Shown here: positions 51,713 through 60,173 of the stretch, piece after piece
How the letters are laid out: every line of letters begins with the position of its first letter
Position numbering within the stretch: the first letter of the stretch is position 1
NCBI RefSeq assembly: GCF_001310955.1
Contig: NZ_BAZX01000008.1
Span: forward strand, 1-64,000
Length of the DNA: 64,000 bases
Source of the DNA: Marinifilum fragile JCM 15579
Lineage (GTDB): Bacteria; Bacteroidota; Bacteroidia; Bacteroidales; Marinifilaceae
Direction: 5' to 3'
Notes under the pieces: generated by a model
Databases searched by the model: none
Told to the model about the DNA's origin: nothing
Seen by the model: the letters and a program-made list of their open reading frames with translations, nothing else
Program-made: the position numbers and the translations under genes

Positions 51713-52996
51713 GATTGGCATTTCCAACCACTCTTCTAGAGTCTTGATAATTTTAGTTTTTATTTCAGCCGGGAAATTACGGATTCGAGTTCCATGAGAT
51801 CCTTCTGGATTTACAAACTTTTTACACTTTGTATTGTCTTTTAGATCAACTGCCGTAGCCGACCATGTATCCCATTCACCATAAATGAAAAGCATTTTCT
51901 CAGCATCTGTTTGCAACCATTTGTTCACTTTAATCATCGATTCTGGATTGAATTTTCTGATCGGTTCATTAGGAAATACATGATCGAATGTTAAGTCCTT
52001 TTCATAGCTAATGTATGGTTTGAATGGTTCTACCTCATAGCTGTACATTCCAATTTCAGTAAGTGCCTGGTGGTAGAAAGCCAAGCTTGGTTTCAAACTA
52101 ATCTCGTCGAAGAAATCCATACCAGAAACACGAACCAAATGTTTGAATAAAACTGAAGATTCGGAGTCTGAAGAAGGAATATCTTCACATTTGGTTCCTC
52201 CCCATTGCCAGAAAGCAAAAGAGTATTCCAAAATGGAAAGATCAAGAGCCTTTTTTAATCCCATAGAAAAGGAATATCCTTTCTCTTCAGCATGAGTTTT
52301 TGCCAAAGGAAGAAGCTCTTTTTTGTTTTTGAAACAAGCCAATTGGAACTGATAGATCTTATCGCGGCACTCCTTACTTCCAACTGTTGCCAGGTGCTTG
52401 TGTATTCTCTTGTCTTCTCGTGCTAAATTTTGAGGAGCTACGTAAGGAACACTTACATCAACATCATTTGGATAAAAGAAACGGTGATAAATAGTTGTTT
52501 GTCCACCTTTACTAATACCTGTAGTAATCCATTTGTTCTTGTAAATTTTCTTTAATGCTTGTATTACTTTGTGCTGATCTGCCGCGGCTTGTCTGATATT
52601 TAAATATTTCCAATCCAGGCTATCAGGCATTGAATTCTTAAAATATCTATGCTCAATTGTCAATTGATTGGCGTTTAAAAGTTTACTCAATTCACCAGCT
52701 TTTTCCGTCCAGATGTTATAACCCTGTATCTCAACAACCATTGGTTTATCAGTTGCGTGATGCCCCAATAGCACTCTTTGCTTAAAAGTTCCAACTTCAG
52801 GATTTTCATGATCCAAAGGTTGAGTGAAATACAATTCATAGTATTCGGCATATGTTGTATCGCCGATAATTTTATGAACAGTTACATCAGGAATTTGATT
52901 TAGTTTCTCTTCCAGTGTTAAAGGTTGAGTACAAGCAGCAAGACCAATGCTTAGTACAAAAAGAAGAGAGAAAATTTTAGTGCTTAGTTTATTCAT
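51704..52996 (-). CDS. S37-family prolyl aminopeptidase-like lipoprotein
   Basis: A 430-residue lipoprotein (lipobox SIGLAAC, Cys22) of the alpha/beta-hydrolase family S37, originally Streptomyces PS-10 peptidase. Catalytic triad: Ser162 in GISKGGQT, Asp in GEWDTWSA, His in GSHGTRI. Family members release proline-containing tripeptides or act as prolyl aminopeptidases. It is flanked by the hydroxyproline dehydratase and the C69 dipeptidase, which fits breakdown of proline-rich peptides. Confidence 0.85.
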   Translation of the reverse strand: MNKLSTKIFSLLFVLSIGLAACTQPLTLEEKLNQIPDVTVHKIIGDTTYAEYYELYFTQPLDHENPEVGTFKQRVLLGHHATDKPMVVEIQGYNIWTEKAGELSKLLNANQLTIEHRYFKNSMPDSLDWKYLNIRQAAADQHKVIQALKKIYKNKWITTGISKGGQTTIYHRFFYPNDVDVSVPYVAPQNLAREDKRIHKHLATVGSKECRDKIYQFQLACFKNKKELLPLAKTHAEEKGYSFSMGLKKALDLSILEYSFAFWQWGGTKCEDIPSSDSESSVLFKHLVRVSGMDFFDEISLKPSLAFYHQALTEIGMYSYEVEPFKPYISYEKDLTFDHVFPNEPIRKFNPESMIKVNKWLQTDAEKMLFIYGEWDTWSATAVDLKDNTKCKKFVNPEGSHGTRIRNFPAEIKTKIIKTLEEWLEMPIDN

Positions 52997-53013
52997 GATT
53001 AGGTTTTGTTTTT

Positions 53014-54054
53014 TTATCTGAAAATAAATCCATCCTTTAAAGGATCATTTGGATCGAAATAGAATTCATTTTGTCCGGTAATGGAAGCAGTACCACTTAC
53101 TTCAGGAATGATTGCATCAATTCCTTCATAATCGCAGCTTTCAACCACTTTTACACTCATGCAAGTGCCTAAAATACTTTCGATGATAATTTCTTCATCT
53201 TGTTTTAGTTCACCTTTTGCATAATGTATGGCAGCGCGTCCGCTAACACCCGATCCTGTGGATGATCGATCAACTTCACCTTCAGCAAAAATGCATACAT
53301 TGCGTGTATGATGATTAGGATTATGAGCTTCTCCAATGAAAATTGTTCCATACAAGAAACTTAGATCTTCTTCGATTGGATGTTTGATTTCGAACTGATC
53401 CATTACGGCATATTTGATTTTTCTGCCATAATCAATTAGTCGGTTATAATCGGTTTCGTCTAATTTTAGTCCTAAGTCTTCGGCTTGTACATAGGCATAA
53501 AATGCACCTCCATATCCCAAATCGAATTTCACTTTCCCAATTTCCGGAACATCAACAATTTGATCTTTTAAAGGCATGAAAGAAGGAACATTCTGAAAAC
53601 TTACTTTTTCAACTTTTCCATTTTTCCGGAATGCTTTACAGGTAATTCTTCCTGGAGGAGCATCGATTTTAATCGTTGGATTTTGTTCTTCACGAACAAT
53701 CATGCCTGTATCCAAAACCAATGTTACCAAGGCAATCATAGCGTGACCACACATGGTGCTGTAACCTTCGTTGTGCAAAAAGAAAGTTCCAAAATCACCA
53801 TCTTCAGTAGTTGGTTCAGTAATAATCGCTCCATACATATCAGCATGACCACGAGGTTCCCACATGGTACCAGTTCTGATGTAATCAAACTTATCTCTAA
53901 AATATCTTCTCTTTTCCAGTATGGTATTTCCTTTAATTTCAGGGAGTCCACTTGTATAAACTCGTAAAGGTTCACCTCCGGTATGAAGATCAATGGTTTT
54001 GATCTTTAACCAGTCTTTTGGAGGATGCCAGTTCCAGTTATCTGTAATATTCAT
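53014..54054 (-). CDS. trans-3-hydroxy-L-proline dehydratase (proline racemase superfamily)
   Basis: A 346-residue cytoplasmic enzyme. It is a proline racemase fold with the first catalytic Cys present (TMCGHAM, Cys102) but Thr266 in place of the second Cys (DRSSTGSGVSGR). The Cys/Thr pair marks trans-3-hydroxy-L-proline dehydratases; racemases and 4-hydroxyproline epimerases have Cys/Cys. The product, delta1-pyrroline-2-carboxylate, is reduced to L-proline by ornithine cyclodeaminase-type enzymes, one of which is encoded two genes upstream. Automatic annotation as proline racemase would be misleading. Confidence 0.88.
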   Translation of the reverse strand: MNITDNWNWHPPKDWLKIKTIDLHTGGEPLRVYTSGLPEIKGNTILEKRRYFRDKFDYIRTGTMWEPRGHADMYGAIITEPTTEDGDFGTFFLHNEGYSTMCGHAMIALVTLVLDTGMIVREEQNPTIKIDAPPGRITCKAFRKNGKVEKVSFQNVPSFMPLKDQIVDVPEIGKVKFDLGYGGAFYAYVQAEDLGLKLDETDYNRLIDYGRKIKYAVMDQFEIKHPIEEDLSFLYGTIFIGEAHNPNHHTRNVCIFAEGEVDRSSTGSGVSGRAAIHYAKGELKQDEEIIIESILGTCMSVKVVESCDYEGIDAIIPEVSGTASITGQNEFYFDPNDPLKDGFIFR

Positions 54055-54069
54055 ACTTATGAGTTTGGG

Positions 54070-56328
54070 TTAGTTAATTTTATATTCCTTAGGAGTTTCT
54101 TTATGAATAAGGTGTCTTACAAAGAAATCCCAACGCTTGCGAATAAAATATTTGTCATAGTAGCAAGTACCATGATCCTTACCAGGAAGTAGAATTAATT
54201 CAAAATCCTTATTAGCTTTAATGAATTCATCAGCCATACGGATTGAAGCTGCAGGGTTCACATTATTGTCCATATTCCCATGCACCAACAGCAGTTTTCC
54301 TTCTAACTTATCAGCCAAAAAGAAATTTGATTGTTCGTCATAGTGCTTTTCAGCCGGGAATCCCATGTACAATTCAGGCCACCAAGCTTTAGCACTTCTG
54401 TGGTCGTGATTTCCAGCTGAGGAAACTCCAACTTTGTAAAAATCAGGATGTTTTAGTAGTGCATGTGTAGCATCATAACCTCCTGCTGAGTGTCCGTAAA
54501 TTCCAACATTATTTACATCCATGTATGGATATTTTTTAGCAAGATCTTTGATTGCCTTGATATGGTCTGGAGCACCGATATCACCCAGGTTTTTATAGGA
54601 AAAATCGTGGAATTTTTTCGATCTAAAGGCAGAACCCAATCCATCAACTGTAAATACAACAAAACCAATTTGTGCCATTGGAACATCCATGTTGATCAAT
54701 CCACGACGGAAAGTTTTGGGTGTTCGAATGGTTTGTGGTCCAGAATAGGTGCCATCAATAACCGGATAAGATTTTGAAGCATCTAATTTGAATGGTCTAA
54801 AAATTACACCGTAAATATCGGTTTCATTGTCTCTGCCTTTTACGGTGTACATTTCCGGAGCTTTCCAACCCATTTTAATAATGTCCTCAATGTCCGTTTT
54901 GGCAACATCCATTATAGTTTTGCCATTTTTAGCGCTTCTAATCACAAAGTGATCAGGAAGATCAACACGAGAGTAATTGTCGAATACGTATTTGCCATTA
55001 GGGCTTATGTTACAAGTATGGTAGGCATTTTCAGGTGATAACAATTTCATGCCATTTCCATCAAAATTGATAGAGTAGAGGTAGGTGTAGTAAGGATCTC
55101 CTTTTTCATTTCCATTTGCTCTGAAGTAGATTTTCTTCTTTTTATAGTCTACTCTGCAGATTTCCCTTACAACAAATTCACCCTTCGTGATTTGGTTTTT
55201 TAACTCACCACTTGCATAATTATATCGGTAAATATGGTGCCAACCATCTTTCTCGGATGACCAAATTACATCATCCGTATCTTTATTTACTTTATAGATG
55301 TTCATGTTTGGATCGACATAGGTATCAGCTGTTTCTGAAACAATTGTTCTGCTTTTACCAGTTTCCACATCTACCTCTATCAATTCTCTTTTTTGATATC
55401 CACGATAGTATCTTAAAGTATAGGCTTTTGTGTTCGATTTCCATTGAAAGCCATACTCCAGAAAATTTGCATTTTCAGGCAGGTCGCAATCAATTGTTTT
55501 ACCTGTTTCTGTATCAAAAATTACATATGATACTCTGGTAAGATCTTTGTCTCCTGCAATTGGTCTTTCATAAGAATAAACTTCAGCTCTAAAACCATCT
55601 TTTGGTTTAGACTTGTACATGAAAAGCTTTTGCGTATGCTTGCGATTGTACTTTGTGCATATCAGGTATCTTGAATCTGGAGACCAATAGGCATCAATCT
55701 CGTATTCCATTGGTTGATTCTTGCTCTCATTTCGAACAAAGTACCAGGAAATTGAGGTTCCATAACTCAATTCTTCATTGCCATCTGTGGTCAACTGCTT
55801 TTTCTCATCGCCTGATTTAAGAAATAGATTGTAATCTTTAATAAATGCTATTTTTTCCTTGTCTGGTGATACCAATTCCTGACTGGTGTATTTCTTTGGT
55901 TTATCTCGTTTCGAAACATTGTAGGATACCAAATCAACTGATAATAAGATGGTATCCAATTCAAAATCAAGCTCTTTTTGATTTTTGAATTTGATGTTTT
56001 TTAATTTTAAATCGTAGGTTTCTAATTCTTTACTAGTATATGAGCTTAGGACTTCGCTCATTCTTTTGTGATCGAAAAGTTCTTGTTGTTTTTTATTTTT
56101 AATATCAACAAGAAAGTACTCGGTTCCTTTTCGGGTTTTTGTGCTGTACCATAGGGAATCACCCTTTCCAATCCAATTGGAATTTATATTACTATTGTAG
56201 ATTTTGCTTTCGATGTTGTTCCAAAGCCATTTTTCAGCTTCCTGATAATCTTTTAGCTCCCCTTGGGCAAATAATTTGCAGGAGCTAAGAATTAGAACAA
56301 ATAGGAGTATGTAAGGAGTTCGTGTCAT
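54070..56328 (-). CDS. DPP-IV-like S9 prolyl dipeptidyl peptidase
   Basis: A 752-residue exported protein (signal peptide ending KLFAQ). An N-terminal eight-bladed beta-propeller (about 90-490) precedes an alpha/beta-hydrolase domain (about 500-745). The nucleophile Ser is in GIYGHSAGGYDA, the Asp in HGNMDNNV and the His in PGKDHGTCY. GHSAGG differs from the GWSYGG of DPP-IV itself, so exact specificity is open. It should release X-Pro or similar dipeptides in the periplasm. It sits one base from the pyrroline-carboxylate reductase gene and 15 bp from the dehydratase gene. Confidence 0.88.
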   Translation of the reverse strand: MTRTPYILLFVLILSSCKLFAQGELKDYQEAEKWLWNNIESKIYNSNINSNWIGKGDSLWYSTKTRKGTEYFLVDIKNKKQQELFDHKRMSEVLSSYTSKELETYDLKLKNIKFKNQKELDFELDTILLSVDLVSYNVSKRDKPKKYTSQELVSPDKEKIAFIKDYNLFLKSGDEKKQLTTDGNEELSYGTSISWYFVRNESKNQPMEYEIDAYWSPDSRYLICTKYNRKHTQKLFMYKSKPKDGFRAEVYSYERPIAGDKDLTRVSYVIFDTETGKTIDCDLPENANFLEYGFQWKSNTKAYTLRYYRGYQKRELIEVDVETGKSRTIVSETADTYVDPNMNIYKVNKDTDDVIWSSEKDGWHHIYRYNYASGELKNQITKGEFVVREICRVDYKKKKIYFRANGNEKGDPYYTYLYSINFDGNGMKLLSPENAYHTCNISPNGKYVFDNYSRVDLPDHFVIRSAKNGKTIMDVAKTDIEDIIKMGWKAPEMYTVKGRDNETDIYGVIFRPFKLDASKSYPVIDGTYSGPQTIRTPKTFRRGLINMDVPMAQIGFVVFTVDGLGSAFRSKKFHDFSYKNLGDIGAPDHIKAIKDLAKKYPYMDVNNVGIYGHSAGGYDATHALLKHPDFYKVGVSSAGNHDHRSAKAWWPELYMGFPAEKHYDEQSNFFLADKLEGKLLLVHGNMDNNVNPAASIRMADEFIKANKDFELILLPGKDHGTCYYDKYFIRKRWDFFVRHLIHKETPKEYKIN

Positions 56329-56329
56329 T

Positions 56330-57288
56330 TTATAAGTCTGCTTGGGTTCCGATGTTTTCTTTAATTGCTTTTTTGTACAAATATTCAGCTACAACGACAT
56401 CAAACAGTGCCATTCCTACTGATTTAAAAAAGGTAGTTCCGGTTTGATCGTATTGCTTGTTAGCAACCAAATTACTAATGGTGCTTACCTGGTTTTCTTG
56501 CAAGAGATTATTTTCAAGTGGCGTTGCGATATCGCCACTTTCTTTTGCTGCAAAAGGTGTATCCACCCATACCTTTGTGATTTGTGAAAACAAAGCATCA
56601 GGGAATTCTCTCATGTTTGGTTTGTATGATCCAATCCCAATAAAGCATTTGTCTTTTAGTAGATTCGGATCATTTGGAATTACAGGATTCTCCGAGCTTG
56701 TTGCACAAACAATGATATCAGATTCTTTGACTAACTCTTCTGAAGAATTCATAGCATGAATTTCAACCTTAGGTAATTTATCTTGAAGTTTATTAATGAA
56801 CTCTGTTAGCTTTTGTTCATCCAAATCAAATACATTGATTCTTCTTACCGGGCGCACAACACAAGCAAATAAAGCTTGGGTAAATCCTTGAATCCCTGTT
56901 CCAATAATTCCAATACTTTCAGAGGTCTCTTTGCTGATATACTTCATGCCAGTTGCACCAACAGCACCAGTTCTTATTGCTGTTAAAGTTGCCCCGTTTA
57001 ATAGAGCCAAAGGTTCACCTGTTTCGGAATCATTCAAAATCATGTTTCCATAAATCGAAGGTTTTCCAATTGCTTGATTTTTGGGATTTACACTAACCAA
57101 TTTTGTGCCGAAATATTGACTTGTGAAGCATGGCATCAACAGTAGGGTGATGTCATTATAGTGGGCGTGCATTCTATCTGGCATATCAAAGTTGCTTCAT
57201 GAAATACATTAAAAGCCTTTTCTACTGCTTCCAGAACCTCACTTCTTGAGAGTAGGCTTTCTATTTGTTTTTGGTTGAGAATTAGCAT
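56330..57288 (-). CDS. delta1-pyrroline-2-carboxylate reductase-like (ornithine cyclodeaminase/mu-crystallin family), frameshifted
   Basis: The longest frame (56330-57184) lacks the family N-terminus. The missing 30 or so residues (MLILNQKQIESLLSRSEV and on to VFHE) are encoded one frame away from ATG 57286-57288. They rejoin at NFDMPDRMHAHYND if one base is restored near 57193-57197, where GAAGCAAC was plausibly GAAGGCAAC. Repaired length about 319, normal for the family. NAD(P)-binding GIIGTGIQGFTQA is intact. With the dehydratase two genes on, the likely reaction is reduction of pyrroline-2-carboxylate to L-proline; ornithine cyclodeaminase itself is less likely. Confidence 0.82.
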
Positions 57289-57352
57289 GGATTCAAAAAT
57301 GGAGGAGGGGAGTTTTTAAAGTTCTCACCCTCCTGATGGAAACAAAAACTAA

Positions 57353-58735
57353 CTATGATCTTTGAGATTCTACATCTTCAATGGTTTTTGGAATAGGCTT
57401 ACCTAAAGGACGAGCTCCATCATTGGTAATTAAGAAATCTTCCTCATTTCTAAGGCCTCCAAAATCTTTATATTGTTCTACTTTATCGTAGTTGATAAAA
57501 TCGGTGAATTTCTTTTCAGCCTTCCATCTATCAATCAATTCAGGAATAAAATAGATTCCCGGTTCAATTGTTAAAACGAATCCAGGTTCCAGTTCTCTTC
57601 CCAGTCTCAATGATTTTAAGCCAAACTGTGTGCTTTTAGCTTCACCATTGTAACCTACATACACTTCTCCAAGATTTTCCATATCATGAACATCCAAACC
57701 CATCATATGTCCAAGTCCACATTGGAAAAATAGAGCATGTGCACCTTGCTGAACAGCTTCATCCATATCACCCTTCATGAAACCCATTTGTTTCATTCCT
57801 TCAGCAATGGTTTTACAAGCTTTCATGTGTACATCTTTAAATCGAACACCTGGTCTTAGTTCAGTAATGGCAGCATCATGTGCATTTAAAGCAATCTGAT
57901 AAATTTCTCTTTGACGTTCTGTAAATGTTTTATTTACAGGAAAAGTGCTAGACATGTCTCCAGCGTAATGCATGCCATTTTCAGCACCACAATCAATTAA
58001 AACCATATCGCCACTTTTAATTGTGTTCCCATGATAGTGATTGTGAAGTGTCTGTCCATTTATCGTAGCAATGGTAGGAAATGAAAGCTGTCCTCCGGCT
58101 CTAATGGCAACCTCTTGCACAGCAGCAGCAATTTCCGATTCTTTCATTCCTGGTTTAGCCATTCTCATGGCAGTTAGATGCATGTCAGCTGTAATGTTTA
58201 CAGCTTCTTCAATCTGAATGATTTCTTCATCAGATTTATAATTTCTTTGATTTACAACTGCTTGAATAAATTCTGCGGATGCATTCTCTCCTGCTTGATT
58301 TGGATGAATATTTAACCAATTAAGCAACTTAACTTGATGTTCAGGTCGATAAGGAGGCAAGTAATGTACTTTTCTGCCTTGAGGGTTAGCTTTGGTTAGA
58401 TAGTCCTGTAGCTGACTAGAAGGAGCTGTTTCATAAATTCCTACAGCTTCACTTTTTTCTTTGATGGTTGGTTGGGTTCCCATCCAAACAATGTGATCAA
58501 TGCTTAGTTCATCTCCGAAAATGATTTCTCTGTTTTCATCGATATCGATTATTGCGTTTAAGCCAGCATAATCAGATCCAAAGAAATACAAGAATGTACT
58601 GTCCTGGCGATAATGATAAGTATTGTCGGCATAATTCATACCACATTCGTCATTCCCTAAGAATAATAGAATTCCTGATTTTACCGTCGATTTTAATAAT
58701 TCTCTACGTTTTTGATAAGTTTCTTTCGTAAACAT
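57353..58735 (-). CDS. pepP: Xaa-Pro aminopeptidase (aminopeptidase P, M24B)
   Basis: A 460-residue cytoplasmic enzyme. An AMP_N domain (about 5-140) precedes the pita-bread M24 fold. Metal ligands: Asp residues in LIDCGAENGMHYAGDMSS, His in CGLGHMMGLDVHD, and Glu residues in LTIEPGIY and FGGLRNEEDF. It removes the N-terminal residue before a proline. First of the tightly spaced cytoplasmic/periplasmic peptide genes, it is immediately upstream of the pyrroline-carboxylate reductase. Confidence 0.94.
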   Translation of the reverse strand: MFTKETYQKRRELLKSTVKSGILLFLGNDECGMNYADNTYHYRQDSTFLYFFGSDYAGLNAIIDIDENREIIFGDELSIDHIVWMGTQPTIKEKSEAVGIYETAPSSQLQDYLTKANPQGRKVHYLPPYRPEHQVKLLNWLNIHPNQAGENASAEFIQAVVNQRNYKSDEEIIQIEEAVNITADMHLTAMRMAKPGMKESEIAAAVQEVAIRAGGQLSFPTIATINGQTLHNHYHGNTIKSGDMVLIDCGAENGMHYAGDMSSTFPVNKTFTERQREIYQIALNAHDAAITELRPGVRFKDVHMKACKTIAEGMKQMGFMKGDMDEAVQQGAHALFFQCGLGHMMGLDVHDMENLGEVYVGYNGEAKSTQFGLKSLRLGRELEPGFVLTIEPGIYFIPELIDRWKAEKKFTDFINYDKVEQYKDFGGLRNEEDFLITNDGARPLGKPIPKTIEDVESQRS

Positions 58736-59135
58736 AAGCTTGGGTTTATGGTGCTGTATTAAATTCTAAAGGATACAATGATTCCAATAGAAAGCATAAG
58801 TTGGTGATAAATAAAAATATCTGAAATGTCTTTGTAGATGGAGAGATTAACAAATCCAGCATTCGTACAATCCTTTGTACGAATCATTGTAGTGCGTTAT
58901 ATAATCATTAAATAAAAACATACAATTGAATTTGTCTTGGGTAAATTTAGAAAAAAAAAGCAAATAATTATTTTAAAATTGTAAAAACTATAACTGATTT
59001 AAACAATTATTAATCAGTTATAATTCTAGATTTTTTGGATTGTAGTTTTTCAGATATTATTTTATATGTAGAAGCATGAATTGAGAAGGAACAAAATTGA
59101 TATTTATTGAATATGGGTTGAACTCGATTTTATTA
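58736..59135. other. regulatory region upstream of pepP, no gene
   Basis: 400 bp of AT-rich sequence. It holds the palindrome at 58861-58884 and should carry the promoter for the minus-strand run that begins with pepP. No exact Bacteroidota promoter match was found on the minus strand. Confidence 0.4.
58861..58884. promoter_or_regulatory. perfect palindrome ATTCGTACAA-N4-TTGTACGAAT
   Basis: Two perfectly complementary 10-bp arms with a 4-bp spacer, 126 bp upstream of the pepP start codon. No T-run follows on either strand. The symmetry fits an operator for a dimeric regulator. Confidence 0.5.
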
Positions 59136-59741
59136 TTAAAGGACTTCAAGTATAAATGGAACAAGAAATGGAACAAGAATGGTCAATACTATTCCACTAA
59201 AAATTGCAATAATGGCCCATTCTTTACCTGTATATTTTGAAATAACTGGAAGGGTTGTATCCATTGCTGTTGCACCTCCCGAAGCAATGCCAGCTAGTTT
59301 GCCAAAATATTTTACAAAAATTGGTACAGCCAGAAGTGTGATGATTTCTCTTAAGATGTTTGATATTAGTGCAATTACACCTAGAGTTTCACCGCTGATT
59401 TGAGTAATAAAAATAGAAGATAAACTATAATATCCAAAACCTGCACCAACTGCTAAGGCTTCTTTTAATTGAATTTCTGGAGTAAATATTGAAATTGCTC
59501 CAACCCCAACTAGTGATCCTATGATTACACATAATGGGACAAGTATGATTTTAATATTGGTTTCTTTAATTACTTTCCAGGATGATCGGTCAGCACCAAT
59601 TCCAATACCAACTAAAAACATCAGTAAGTAAAGAGCATATAGTGAAAAATCTGATTCCATAATTACTTCTGGAAGAAATCTTGTTAATCCCAAGATTAAT
59701 CCCAAGGCAAAAAATCCAAGTATGATAAGGCTGTTTTTCAT
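59136..59741 (-). CDS. LysO-family exporter, larger component
   Basis: A 201-residue membrane protein with about six hydrophobic segments. It begins with a LysO-type N-terminal module (FFALGLILGLTRFLP, LMFLVGIGIGAD), then the conserved GAGFGYYSLSSIF and ASGGATAMDTTLPVI. LysO exports lysine. In E. coli it is one protein of about 300 residues; in Bacteroidota it is commonly split, as here. It follows the small component by 24 bp. In a collagen-peptide context it could dump surplus lysine or analogues. Confidence 0.85.
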   Translation of the reverse strand: MKNSLIILGFFALGLILGLTRFLPEVIMESDFSLYALYLLMFLVGIGIGADRSSWKVIKETNIKIILVPLCVIIGSLVGVGAISIFTPEIQLKEALAVGAGFGYYSLSSIFITQISGETLGVIALISNILREIITLLAVPIFVKYFGKLAGIASGGATAMDTTLPVISKYTGKEWAIIAIFSGIVLTILVPFLVPFILEVL

Positions 59742-59765
59742 GGCAAAAATTATTCTGTTGTTGGC

Positions 59766-60038
59766 TTATTTACTTTTAAAAAATAACTTGTAGGTGATGT
59801 ATGCGAAAATCAAGCTACCCACAATGGCACCAATAGTTAGAATTAGTGCTTGTAATCCAATCGTGTGCAAGTTGTTAATGATTTTCTCATTTAAACCTAC
59901 CCCTATACCTAAAAGGAACAGAAGTAAATATATTGACCATGTAGTCATTTTGTCGACTCCTTTAATCACTTTTGGAAACTTCCCTACGAAAAAACCCAAG
60001 CCGATACCTAAGGTCATTAATACTAAAACTGTAATCAT
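59766..60038 (-). CDS. LysO-family exporter, small component
   Basis: A 90-residue protein of three hydrophobic segments (about 2-20, 32-50, 60-85) matching the N-terminal LysO/DUF340 module: GIGLGFFVGKFPKVI, LLLFLLGIGVG. Its partner gene follows 24 bp downstream and itself begins with a similar module, so the pair likely co-assembles. This is not a frameshift: each frame has its own start and both ends are family-like. Confidence 0.8.
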   Translation of the reverse strand: MITVLVLMTLGIGLGFFVGKFPKVIKGVDKMTTWSIYLLLFLLGIGVGLNEKIINNLHTIGLQALILTIGAIVGSLIFAYITYKLFFKSK

Positions 60039-60111
60039 GATAAATAATCTTTTTGTTCTTCGGTGTGAATTTACTTAAATTTTATCGTAATGTTAGATTG
60101 GCTAATCAAAT

Positions 60112-60141
60112 GAAATGCCCTCCAATTATTGAGGGCATTTC
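60112..60141 (-). terminator. terminator between susD and the lysO pair
   Basis: Perfect stem GAAATGCCCTC / GAGGGCATTTC with an 8-base loop (60112-60141). On the minus strand it is 33 bp after the susD stop. The T stretch is short, but the hairpin is strong. Confidence 0.65.
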
Positions 60142-60173
60142 TGATTAAATAACTAATCAATAACTAACCTAAT

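Noticed and set aside
53014-54054. Proline racemase or 4-hydroxyproline epimerase
   Set aside because: The second catalytic Cys is Thr, diagnostic of trans-3-hydroxyproline dehydratase.
56330-57184. Ornithine cyclodeaminase as such
   Set aside because: Gene context (dehydratase two genes away) favours pyrroline-2-carboxylate reductase, though sequence alone does not exclude it.
59136-60038. LysO broken by a frameshift
   Set aside because: Both frames have separate starts, each begins with its own LysO-type N-terminal module, and the 24-bp gap does not encode a missing linker; natural split.
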